From positions 1 through 52,137 of the forward strand of contig NHZP01000117.1 in NCBI GenBank assembly GCA_003313425.1: DNA of 52,137 nucleotides. The letters are read 5' to 3'. Below the pieces are notes generated by a model. It was not told where the DNA came from. It did not search any database and worked only from the letters and a program-made list of their open reading frames with translations. Numbering within the stretch: position 1 is the first letter of the stretch; each line of letters begins with the position of its first letter. This stretch comes from Pseudopyrenochaeta lycopersici. Its lineage: Eukaryota; Ascomycota; Dothideomycetes; Pleosporales; Pseudopyrenochaetaceae. This document shows positions 33,841 to 44,575 of this stretch, piece by piece. The position numbers and the translations under genes are program-made.

Positions 33841-36800
33841 CAGTGTGGCCAATGGATGGAAGCTATTTGGATTGTCCATCCAATCCGCTTCGTTTTGGAT
33901 TGGATTGGATTGGATGGAGGAATCCAATGAATCCAAATCGAAATTACTGCCGCCACATTGTGGTGGAGATTAGAGAACGAGGCATCATAGTGCCAATGCG
34001 TAAGCCATATTTGCTAGCTAAGCGGAATGGCTGATTCCGAGCGAATTTCTTCGCATTATCGTGAACATAATTCTGAGTACGGGGCGACAGATACTCCGTG
34101 CATAAGCCACTGGAATCATAGCTATTTGCTTCCTTATAAAACGAGCCCAAGGTGACGAAGTCTGAGTTGCAAGGCGTTGAAGGTGTCGCACCTTTTCAAA
34201 AAAAAATTAGCTCTGGATCTAACATGCCTCATTAAGTTATTGTTCTTGTTTTGCTCTCCGCAGCAGTTATCACTACTGTTATTACTGCGTCACATGACAT
34301 CACTATTACCTCTTACGGTTGACGCTTTACGGTCATTTGAGGGAGAGAAGGTTGCTCTATCTGCTCCTTCAACATGCTCTGCACTGTCTGCACCACTCTC
34401 CGCGGTAGGGCCCTGAAATAATTCTCTTGCACTTATACTAACCTTTCTTTGAATAGGATGGCCGAGCTTTCGTCGCCAATGAGTCCCATTATACCGATTC
34501 GGACCACGATTGGTCATGGGTGCAATGGAGGTTGCTTCCCGGGCATTCAATCCCTTTGTCACGTTCAATGAAGAGGATTCGAGGATGGTTCTGGGCGTTT
34601 GGCGCGCCGACAGAGGAGCAGGGGACGAAGAAAAGATTCTGGCTCTGTAAGGAATGTCATCTGGCTGGGAAAGGTGGCCATTACAACACCGACAATGGTA
34701 CCTCTGCCGTGAATACACATTTACGAGATATCCATCATCTAGCCTGGGATAAAGACAACAAAGAAGTTATCAATGATACCTCAAAGAGGTGGCTCTGGAC
34801 AATGAAAGGCAAGCCCGCTCCCTCTACGGCGGATGCTGCTAGCCTCGACGCGTCTATTCCTCGAGAACAGGAAATCATGAACTATTTAGCGCTCGAATTT
34901 GATACGAATCGATTCCAGAGGCTTCTCGTTCGTTGGATTGTCTATGACAATGTCTCCTTTCGTCAAGTTGATAGTGCAGCGTTCCGTGAGCTCATTAGAT
35001 ACCTCTCTTCCCGTGCGGAACCTGCAATGCCTTCCCATACCACGATTTCGGCCTGGGTAGCTCATGGTTTTGAGCTTCATAAAGCGACAGTGAAGAAGGA
35101 GTTGAAAGATGCTTCGAGTAAAGTCCACTTCGCATTTGATCTCTGGACCTCCGGAAACCTATTATCCCTCAACGGCATTGTCGCTCACTTCCTCAACAAG
35201 GACTTTAAGGCTCGATGCATCCTTCTCTCGACTCCAGAGCAACTGGGCTCACACGCAGGTATCAACATCGCCGATGGGGTCAGCAAGGTTATAGACGACT
35301 TTGAGGTCATGAACAAGATTGGATACTTTGTGCTTGACAACGCTTCGAACAACGATACGGCAATGGATGCTCTTGCAGAGACGTATGGTTTTGATGCTAT
35401 TAAACGACGCCTTCGCTGCTCTGGCCATATTATCAATCTTATTGCTCGCCATCTTCTTTTCGGCGTGGACCCAGATTTATTCGAAATGGAGGATCAGATG
35501 CCAAAAAACACCAAAGAGAGTTTGAGGCATTGGAGAAAAAACGGACCGGTCGGCAAACTTCACAACCTGGTTGTTTGGACGTATTCAAGCCCCCAACGAC
35601 GAGCTAGATGGGTCGCAGGTAAGTTTACTGCCCTTCCGGCAAATTCAGTTCTTAATGTACCGTAGCACAGCAGAAATATATCGAAGAATCCGATGGTGAG
35701 GCCGATAAAGCTGACCTCAAGGCTTACGAGCTCTGCCGAGACAACAATACACGCTGGAATAGCGTCTATAATATGCTCCGTCGTGCGAATAAACTCCGCA
35801 ATGCTCTCGATTATTGGCTTGAATCAGAAGAGAGACTGATCAAACGGAACAATGCCAAGGGTACAAAGTTGCCAGTTGAGGATGCAGCAATCTGCAAGGA
35901 CATCTTCACAGATAGGTTAACGGAAAAGGACTGGGACATACTCTCCGAGTATGAAAGACTGCTCAGGCCATGTTATGAGGCGACGCTAGATCTACAGGGT
36001 CGACCAGGTGATGGTATATCCAGCGGGCTGACAAACGTCATTCAGGATATCGAGTATATTCTCGAAGAGCTGACTGCTGTTTATGCCTCATACGAATCTG
36101 CAGCAGAAGACATTATTCAAGGGGAATGGCATTTCAAGGCCCAAATCAAGCTTGCAATCGACAAAGCTCAACAGTATTACCAGAAGCTTGGAGACTCGCC
36201 TGTCTACCTTGCCGCCGTCGTTCTTGATCCTGCGAAGAACTGGGATTATCTCGAAGCGTTCTGGAACAAGCAGCCGAAGTGGATCAAAGACGGGCAGAGA
36301 GCAGTCAAAAGGCTCTGGCTTGACAGCTACAAGCAACAGCCCATTTCAGATGCCCTTTCGCCCCAAAAGAAGAACCCGCGCGATGGTGAGCCCACGGGCA
36401 TTCAAGCGTATCGAATGAGAGGTATCAAAGCTGCGCAGACAGCTAACCGTGAGAAGAGAAGGGATGAATATGACCGCTATTGCACTCAAGGGCAGATCGA
36501 GTGTGACGAGCCAATCGCCTGGTGGACAACGACTGGCAAAGCCCAGTATCCGCAGCTTGCGCAGATGGCTATCGATATCCTCAGTATTCCGGCAATGAGC
36601 GACGAGCCAGAAAGAATATTTAGTAGATTGGGCATGATGATAACTGACCGCCGCAATCATCTACAGTGTAGTACAGCACAGGCAGCACAGTGTCTGTATT
36701 CATGGGATAAGGCCGGTATTATCGACATAAGGCAAAAGCCGGTTGAATGAGAAAAGACGTCATATTTTGTGGCAAGATCTCTACATCATACTTTAGATTA

Positions 36801-37000
36801 ATCCATTACAACCATTTTCTAACGAAATTATCCCCATGGGCGTTGTAGAGATTTCCATAATACACATTGATCACCCGCTCAGACCACTATGGCTAAGGCT
36901 GAATGGATTGAACTAGATTGGATTTGGATTGGACTGGATACCCCTGGATTTTGTGGCGTTGGATTGGATCGACGATCCGTTCCATCCATTGGCCACACTG
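33841..37000 (+). mobile_element. hAT-7, complete element
   Basis: 3160 bp with TIR CAGTGTGGCCAATGGATGGA at 33841 and its inverted copy ending at 37000. Dense TTGGATTGGATT sub-terminal repeats lie at both ends (33866-33945, 36900-36970). Flanking 8-mers TCACGAAC and CATGCAAC do not match. The right flank enters hAT-4 coding sequence; the left flank does not. Confidence 0.9.
34294..36750 (+). CDS. hAT-7 transposase
   Basis: Exons 34294-34404, 34457-35618 and 35666-36750 with introns of 52 and 47 bp, all in phase; 785 residues. The first intron is supported by a TACTAAC branch site and a GAATAG acceptor. The zinc-finger-like FWLCKECH is followed by AVNTHLRDIHHL. RNase H core: HFAFDLWTSGNLLSLNG, YFVLDNASNND, RRLRCSGHIINLIARHLLFG, CRDNNTRWNSVYN. 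Dimerisation: QYPQLAQMAIDILSIPAMSD, EPERIFSRLG. Open throughout, so a potentially active transposase. Same subfamily as hAT-2 and hAT-3. Confidence 0.9.
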
Positions 37001-37537
37001 CATGCAACGCCCTACCCAGAGACGAGGCAGTCAGTGCAGCCAAATCTCAGCTGACGATGAATTCTCTGGTATCCAGAATATACCTACATTGCGTAAAATC
37101 CATCGGTTATGCGTCTGGTTATATAGCTCAACCCTGCACGCTAATGCCTGGGAGGATGCAGTAGGTCTACAGTTAGGTATTGACAACAAAACCAGATGGT
37201 CATCTTGGTATCAGGTCATCGATCGAGTCCTTAAGAAGGTTAACAATATCAAGCTCTTTATGCTTAAGTACGCAGACGAGCTTGGCGACATCTGTCTTAA
37301 CAATGACGATTGGGATATACTTGAGAAATCACATACATTCTTACAACCGTTTGCTTCAGCTACCCTCTATGAAGAAGGCGAAAAAGCCTCTATCTCATCG
37401 TCGCTCCTCCTAATGGATTCCCTTCTTGTTCATTATGAGCAAAACAAGGTAGGCTCGGCACTCTGCTGGAGTCCGTTACTAACAGTTCGCTAGACGCACT
37501 ACTCTCAACCCGAATATAACGACCCCCGCATGCTCCG
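37001..37537 (+). pseudogene. hAT-4 transposase, middle part (inside the inversion)
   Basis: The frame with FSGIQNIPTLRKIHRLCVWL begins near 37003. It continues with LGIDNKTRWSSWYQVID and an exon end at 37448; an intron at 37449-37493 is followed by a frame ending DPRMLR at the hAT-5b junction (37537). This is the DNTTRWSSWY part of the hAT RNase H domain. The next residues are found at 28102-27410 (minus). The N-terminal part upstream of hAT-7 is not present on the other side of hAT-7 and is not in this window. Confidence 0.82.
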
Positions 37538-40313
37538 CAGACTTGTCGGCAATATGTGCTTATCAATGTTCTTATCAATCAATATCAATATTCATCCAAG
37601 TAGGCAATATCAATATGGGATATCGTTATCAATTCAATATTGATAAGTATTGATAAGGGCACGTGCACACCCACTTCTCACCACCTTTTTGCTTTTTTCG
37701 CCTTTTTTCGCCTTTTTTGGTGTTCTTCCGCGCCCTTTCGCGTCCTTTCGCGTTTTCCTTTTTTGCACCTTTTGCGTGCAAATCCCAGGGTATCTACCGG
37801 TTTATCTCTCTGCTGCATGCTCCACAACCACCGCCATAAACCATTCTACAACGTTATGGCCTCCCAGAACTCCCAAGGTCGGCCTATCCGACCTCCTTCC
37901 TCCTCATCCACACCCTCTCTACCCACTACGCCTTCCTCCAGAGCCTCTCCTAGTCCATGGCGCTTCCTCAATGACAAACCACATCGACCTGACCGTAGCC
38001 GTGAGGACGTAAAGTCAAGAAAGAGGCGTGCTGCTGATATATGGACACACTTTCGGAAGCCAGAGAATGATGAGGCAATGCGCGATAAGTCAGGGCAATC
38101 ACTGATGTATTGTAAGGACTGTGACGGCTATGGGAAACCCTGGGCTACTGCTATTACCACTAACGCTAGGACTCATATGGCGAATCTACATCAAGTCTAC
38201 GTTGATGTTGAAGAGCCGAAGGGAAAGAAAGTACGGCAAGTCTCTCTCCAAGCAGCCCTTCAAATGTCGGTAAAGAAGCAGGTAGAGAAGAATACCGAGG
38301 ATGTGGAGGAGGTTCTTACGAAGGCGCTTAACAAAGACGCCTTCTACGAGGCACAAATCCAGCTTGTTACTCGCCGCCGCTTGCCTTTCAACTGTGTTGA
38401 ATGGCCAGAATACCAAGCGCTCCTAATGGCAGTTAATCCAGAGGTCGAAAACCTACTTATCGAGTCACACACTACTATACCTGTCCACATTGAGCGAAGC
38501 TTTAAAACACACTACGCTACCATTAAGGAGCGCCTACACAGGGCAAAGTCTCAAATCCACTACTCTATCGATCTCTGGTCATCGGCAAACCGGAAATCAT
38601 TCCTTGGCATCTGCGCGCAATTCGTTGGACACGACTACACCCTCCGCAAAGCTCTCCTCTCCCTCCCACAGTGTCGCTTCTCTCACAGCGGCGAGACGAT
38701 GGCAAGGCATATTCTCGAGACAATACAAGCCTATGAGGTTACGGAGAAGACAGGCTATATTATTGGGGATAATGCTTCCAGTAACGACACTTGTTGTAGG
38801 GCTATTGCAAATGCTCTTACAAAAATTGGGGTGGAATTCAATGCAAAAAAGAGGCGGATTCGATGCAGCGGTCATATAATCAATCTATCTCTTGATGCCT
38901 TCCTCTTTGCAACTACAGTAGAAGCCCTTGAGGCTGCCATTGAGGCTGCAAAAGAGGAGTCTGATATCACTGTGGTTGAAGCATTGCAAGAGCAGCTTCG
39001 TGAGAAGAGAGGCGACAAGAAAGGCAAAAGAATGCGACTCCTTAACGAGGCTAGGTGGCAGTCCAATGGAGCGCTTGGGAGCCTCCATGGTATCGCTGTC
39101 TATATTCGCTCCTCCACTATATTGACTGATGAGTGGGAGGCACTTGCTGGGAAGCTTCTGGGCATCGATAACGCAACACGCTGGAACTCCTGGTACAAGT
39201 TGATTGCATTGGCCGTTGAGAAGCAGGATGCTTTGAATAAGTTCTGTCAAAAGCATCATAGAGCCCTTGGTGGCGCTGTTCTTTCTGCGGAAGATTGGGA
39301 GACTCTTACAATGACTCTTGAATTCTTACAGCCATTTAATCAAGCAACACTTACACAGGAAGCTAACTGGTCATCGCTTGACCAAGCTCTCTGGACAATG
39401 GATATCCTCTTTAAACACTACGAGGAAGCAAAGGTATGTTGCTGATAAAAAACTTATTTATACTGCTAATCTTAAGTAGATTCAATATAAAAACAACTCC
39501 CATATAGTCAACTCCATTAATATGGGGTGGTATGTCCTTGACAAGTATTACAAATCCTCTGACGAAGCGCCTGCCTATACCACAGCCCTCCTCCTCCATC
39601 CCCGACGCCGCCTCAAGTATATTGATATCAATTGGGTATCCTCCTGGAGAGAACCGGCCCTTACTACCGCAAGAGAGATTTGGGCAAATTATAAGGATCT
39701 GCCTCTTCTAAAGTCGCAGAAGGAGGCGGATAATTCACAACCAGAACTCTCAAAATTTGAGAGGCTTGCGGCGGAGCTTGACGTTATGGAAGAGGAGGAA
39801 GAGGAGGATGAATTCGAGAAATTTGTGAACGCAAAGCCTTGTAAGATCACTTGCTCTCCTTTGGAGTGGTGGTGTAAAGAGGAGCAGCGACTAGAATACC
39901 CTCGGCTTCATCAAATGGCGATGGATATCCTTTCTATTCCTCCAATGTCTGATGAAGCCGAGCGCGTCTTCTCAGGCGTACGGAGAACTATCTCATGGGA
40001 CAGAGCTAGGCTAGGAGCATGGATTGTGGAGATGACAGAGGTTCTGGGTAATTGGAATAAGAACGGGCTTATCCAGACACTCTACATACCGGCAGAAGAT
40101 CCTGGCAATATCACAGCCGAAGTAGAAAGCGATGACAATGGGCTTTCCGGACTATAGGTGCCCAAAGTGTCTGAAACACCATAGATTCTATATGCTAGTC
40201 CCAATCGGGTGATTCTTGGCAATATTATCAATTCAATATCAATCTTGGGTCTGGATATCAATTCAATATCAATATCACCCTTATCAATCAATATTGAATT
40301 GCCGACAAGTCTG
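37538..40313 (+). mobile_element. hAT-5 copy b (plus orientation)
   Basis: 2776 bp, same length and TIRs as copy a in inverted orientation. Left flank ATGCTCCG (37530-37537), right flank CTGTGGAT (40314-40321). Every long frame has the same translation as in copy a, including non-transposase frames, which implies near or full nucleotide identity. Confidence 0.95.
37856..40157 (+). CDS. hAT-5b transposase
   Basis: Exon 1 37856-39433, intron 39434-39479 (GTATGT..TAG), exon 2 39480-40157; 751 residues, identical in translation to the product of hAT-5a. BED finger, RNase H core and dimerisation domain are as described for copy a. A highly acidic stretch (EEEEEEDEFEKF) precedes the dimerisation domain. 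No lesion. Either copy could supply transposase. Confidence 0.92.
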
Positions 40314-40659
40314 CTGTGGATGAGGCCGTGGATGCGGTTCTGCGTGATGGAAGCCGTTTCGGGTTCACGATGGTGGTGCCATGGAGTCTAGCATGTTTGA
40401 CGCAGTTGCCCCTACCACCGTTGCTCCATTTGCAGCCTGGAGATAGACAGACATAGAGCACGGCCCCGCTTGTTCTGCGCAGTCTGAGTTCGGCGTTTGT
40501 GTATGCAGGGCGATATACGGCATGTGCGGATGGGTCCGGATATGTGCTCCTAAAAACGGTTTCGAATTTCTCGAGTCGTGCAGTCGCTGTGTTCGAAGTA
40601 GAAGGCGGGTATCCTGGCTGCGATGACGATAATTGAGACGTGCTAGACTCCGAGTCCAT
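40314..40659 (-). pseudogene. hAT-6 transposase, N-terminal part with BED-like zinc finger
   Basis: ATG 40659 (MDSESSTSQLSSSQPGYP). Zinc finger residues are in LYVCLSPGCKW and CVKHARLHG. After 115 codons the frame reaches the hAT-5b junction in the target duplicate CTGTGGAT and would continue at 30887. The fragment alone encodes a DNA-binding domain without a catalytic domain. Confidence 0.82.
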
Positions 40660-40722
40660 AATAAGGGTTATTCGATATCGATCTTGAGAGATACACGAAC
40701 ATGTGGAATGTTCAGGACGGAG

Positions 40723-40931
40723 TGTCAGATAGAATGCTGAAATGCGCTTAGCAGAAATTGATAATCGAGATGAAGTGTCAAAAATGATGATTCTCTTGTT
40801 CGTGTTCTGTCCCCCGCTTTCTCCTATATCTCCTCTGCTTCCGGAGCTTCCGCAGATCGTAGTAGTTATCGGTCCTACTATTGATAGCTCTTTCCTATGC
40901 AGTACATCTAAGCTTCTCCTTGTATCTGACA
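40723..40931. repeat. Solo LTR copy B
   Basis: 209 bp starting TGTCAGATAGAATGCTGAAA and ending TATCTGACA, with a perfect 5-bp TSD CGGAG (40718-40722, 40932-40936). Lies between the hAT-6 start codon and the hAT-6 5' TIR. Confidence 0.9.
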
Positions 40932-41085
40932 CGGAGACGTAGAGATTTTCGGGGCCGAAACAATGCCAAGGCTGTTATACTAGTATTGGACTAGTCCAAC
41001 GATTAAGATAATCCTGATATACTAGTATAAGTAATACTAGTATATCAGGATATCAGGATTACATGGACTAGTATTACCATGTCTG

Positions 41086-43401
41086 ACTGAAGGACACTGG
41101 ATCACCCACGCTCATTCGAGGTCACTTGGAGCATCACAGAAGATGTCAAATGGGAGGAAAGGGCTCATCATGAATCCATCTCTTCATCATTCTTGAAGCA
41201 CCAAATATCAGCGAGGGGATTAATGGATCGAGGTCACCTCTTGGTTCTATACAATCATTTACTGGAACAACAAGAGCCAATCCCATCTCAAGCTGCTTCG
41301 ATGGAGATGTCTGTGCTTGGTGCATCGAACGCGCTCTCGAGCTAGAAAGATGTCAAGCTTGAGCTCTCCCTTTCAGCCACAATGATTCGTTCGAGCAGAT
41401 ATATAGATCTGAATACATGCGTGTACACTCAACATTTTTACAGTCAAGGTTAAATCTGTGTACCTGGAATCGGCCTTCATAAGATATTTCGCGTAACCCA
41501 CCTATGGCTGTTGGACTGAACGCACTGTAAATTGGTCAAAGTGGTGAAATGATGATTTCCATAAAGCGAATTCCAGGGGCTAACCCGCGAGACATTCGTT
41601 TGCTTGCTCCCACGAAGCATAAGCTGGCAATTGAACACTTGATGATCGTTGTAATATCCTTTATTGACCTCATTCGAGCTTCACTGACAATGACCAATGG
41701 CAGAGGCATTAGGAGCATTGGATGATGGAGCACTCGTCACCGTCTGTTTATGCTGCATATGCAGTCTCATACTTGAGGAAGACGCAGCGGACTGCTCTCA
41801 TTTCGAAGCAGACCCCTATCATCATAAAACCTCTGCGTCTATCAGTCCCACATATCACGCCATTTCTCGTCCATCAATGTAAGCAGAGAGCTGGGATTAG
41901 GGTAAAGATAATCATCTTCTTGGTTCGGATGACTGGCCGAGATTCAGCTCTCCGGCAATGCCATTCGGCGGCGCACGCGGCTCATTGGTTATGCTGCTGA
42001 TCTGGAGAACGTCCAATTAACGCCTGCTTATACGAGACTTATTAGCATGTTTCGCCCCGTGAAATAATAAGTCAGTCAACCCGCTGGTGTACTGCATCAA
42101 CCATCTTCGAAACTCGCGTACCATGGCCATATTCATTTCTCTTTCCATTGTACTTGGTAGGATGCCATCCTGATCAGTTCCACACATTTGTAACAGTGTC
42201 CAGTATCTGTGCTTCTCGAAAGCCTGAAATGTCATACCAGCTTGCAGTCTGTTGTGATCTCATACAAGCCGCTCTTGACAGAGGACTGACTGCCACTAGG
42301 ATCACGCCAGAGACCTTCACGAACTCTAACCTAATGAATCATCTGATTGGGTGGTATCTGCACATGGGGAAGTTTCTTTTAGAATGTGTGAAACTATCGA
42401 TCGAAGGTTTCGGGGCATGGAAAGTACCATCGGAGGGAGTGAGGCAAACGGGTCCAAATGTACGTGTCAGATAAGAGGCATAAAAACTGAAGTACACGAA
42501 TACTGCATCGTGGACGGTATCACCTATGTATCACCGATGTATCAGGTCTGTGTTTAAAAAGGAGAGAGAACAGAACCAACGAACATAACAACCAACACCA
42601 CCACGAAACGACAGAAAAATCAATAAATAAAAGAACCTGACCCACATCAATTCTCATCCATTCTGACCAAAAGATTCACTAAATTCTGACAGAACGCCAA
42701 GAGCCCTTTTCTGTACACCGCTGAAAGACGAGGCTTTGTCGATCAGCACAAGATTTTGTATTTCAGGAAAGCCGGACTATCGATGATGGAAACAAGAAAA
42801 TAATTTGCTTAGCGACTATGGATGTGGGGAGGATTTGCAAAATAAGCTGCAACGTTGAACAAAGAGGTTGTATTGCTTTTTACCTTTGAGGCCAACATCG
42901 TTGTTGCATGGGTCTGCTTAGGGCCGCGACTCTACAATCGATGAATTATAATATTTTCCAAAGAGAATTCACAGCCCCCAGCACCTGTGCTGCTACTTTA
43001 GTCACTGGGGCCGCGGAAGCGCTCCTGCGGTGGAAAAGAGTAATCTGCTACACTCGCATATAGCTTGAGGCTGATGTTTGCTTTGCTTTCAATGCATGAT
43101 ACACCACAGTTACCTAGCTGTCTGACGATTGCTCTACTGCCCAGAGCTCCGATGCATGCGAAGATTGGCTGATCGAATTCTGCTGACAACATTTACCTCT
43201 CCCGCTCTCTTCGCGCAGGGTGCATGACTAAGCACTTGATGTTCAATTAACCATCGTCGCATGTAATACACGCGCCATGAATACGCTGGTTCGAAGTCAT
43301 ATGCTTCCTACTGCGCCATATGCTCATGCGGGTTCGCACATAGCTTCTACATGCTTTTAGTCTGGTCTTTCACAAGCACTTCAACTTATCGCAGCTGCAC
43401 G
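41086..43401. other. Gene-poor region
   Basis: About 2.3 kb with only short frames lacking motifs. No transposon ends, tRNA or structured repeat recognised. Confidence 0.4.
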
Positions 43402-43411
43402 TATATTTATA
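43402..43411 (+). promoter_or_regulatory. TATA box of the F-box/DUF7730-like gene
   Basis: TATATTTATA, 131 bp upstream of the ATG at 43542. Confidence 0.45.
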
Positions 43412-43541
43412 GGCTTTATGCATATAGCAGTGCCCATCAATGAGAGAGCTCCTCGCCAGATTTGCGCTGCTTAACTAGTCTGCTGTAAACCAACATCTTC
43501 ATTCATTGCTACCTTACGGTCCCCTACGACAACAACTGGGC

Positions 43542-44174
43542 ATGGCGGCTCCAGACGCCACTTTATCAAAGGATCCAGTCCAACGGCTCTACCTCCTTTC
43601 CCTCCCAGCAGAGCTGAGAAATCAGATCTGGGAGCACACACTAGGTGGTACGGTGTTCGAAGTGTACTGCTGGCCAAGCTACGATACTAGGAAGATGGCA
43701 AGCAGGATCCTCAATCGACGGAAGAACTTCCTGGGCCTTCTCCGGACATGCCATCAAATATATAGCGAAGCAAGACTGTTCCCGTTCAAGTCTAATGCTT
43801 TTCGCATCAAGAGCGAGGATGGAATCCCTGCGTTTCTGAACAGATTCGAGGCACCAGAGCGAGGAGCAATTGCCGAGTTGCACTTGGTTACCCTGGGTGC
43901 AGCGCACATGGTGGAGGGCTTGAGCTACTTTCCAAAGACCATGCCGGATCTCCTGGCTCTTCAAAGACTTCCTGGGCTCAGGAGACTATGTATTGAGGTT
44001 CGAATGAAGTCAGGCTGTCGGTGCTGCAGGCTTGGCAACTGCAACAGTTGGAGTCTGGACATAGGGCTCGTCGAGAAGAATCTGAGGGAACATGTAGCAA
44101 AAGAGAACCCGCGTGTGGAGGTTGTGTTTAGGCGCTCGTTTTTTGCATCACTCGCTGCATCGCAAGTACTTTGA
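43542..44174 (+). CDS. F-box-like / DUF7730-type protein
   Basis: 210 residues from ATG 43542 (context GGCATGGC). The start was chosen because the upstream in-frame codons have no ATG. The motif LYLLSLPAELRNQIWEHTL near residue 20 is the F-box-like helix pair typical of fungal DUF7730 proteins, followed by LGLLRTCHQIYSEA and FPFKSNAFRI. A C-terminal Cys-rich CRCCRLGNC is present. Members are abundant and variable in Dothideomycetes; function unknown, possibly ubiquitin-ligase adaptors. No intron evident. The frame is intact. Confidence 0.7.
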   Translation: MAAPDATLSKDPVQRLYLLSLPAELRNQIWEHTLGGTVFEVYCWPSYDTRKMASRILNRRKNFLGLLRTCHQIYSEARLFPFKSNAFRIKSEDGIPAFLNRFEAPERGAIAELHLVTLGAAHMVEGLSYFPKTMPDLLALQRLPGLRRLCIEVRMKSGCRCCRLGNCNSWSLDIGLVEKNLREHVAKENPRVEVVFRRSFFASLAASQVL

Positions 44175-44575
44175 CCATGGCCTGTGGTACGGCCTGTAGC
44201 ACCCTCATCTTTAAGCCCTGTAGTTTGCGTCGCAATAACCCTCGCGTTGATTCTACACTACGTCACAAGCTGTATGCGGGTTCGACAATTGGTATACCAT
44301 GTGATCAGCATTCAGCCTGTTCTATATCGCAGTATAGCACGCAGGATCCGGTGACGAAAAAGGGTAATGTGACAAGCTATTCGTGGATTTAACAAACTGA
44401 GAAGATCTGGGAGGCTAGGTGTGATTCTTGGCGTGGCAATCTACCATAGCACAGAATGCCTTTGCGACATTCTTCTGCTTTGTGCAATCTTGATGCACGC
44501 TTATAAAGTTGTTGCAGGTGCCACAGGGCAGCTCAGGTTTCTGTCATTCCGATGCAGTCATGTACCGTTCCTGGA

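Larger units (their letters stand above)
30879..37537. other. Inverted 6659-bp segment between the two hAT-5 copies
   Basis: Bounded by hAT-5a and hAT-5b in opposite orientation. TSD CGGAGCAT occurs at 28095-28102 and as its reverse complement at 37530-37537. TSD CTGTGGAT occurs at 40314-40321 and as its reverse complement at 30879-30886. Swapped TSDs, together with two transposase genes whose halves lie on either side in frame, show that the segment was inverted by recombination within the two elements. Confidence 0.9.
40314..41085 (-). mobile_element. hAT-6, 5' part (right of the inversion)
   Basis: The TIR end is at 41085 (minus strand begins CAGACATGGTAATACTAG). It contains TACTAGTATA-type sub-terminal repeats (40978-41075), solo LTR B and the N-terminal coding region. 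The remainder of the element is at 30879-32968. Confidence 0.85.

Noticed and set aside
28103..40313. Reading the two hAT-5 copies and the DNA between them as one large composite transposon with 2.8-kb inverted repeats
   Set aside because: The outer flanks do not match each other, whereas each copy shares flanks with the other copy in the exact pattern expected from inversion between two independent insertions.
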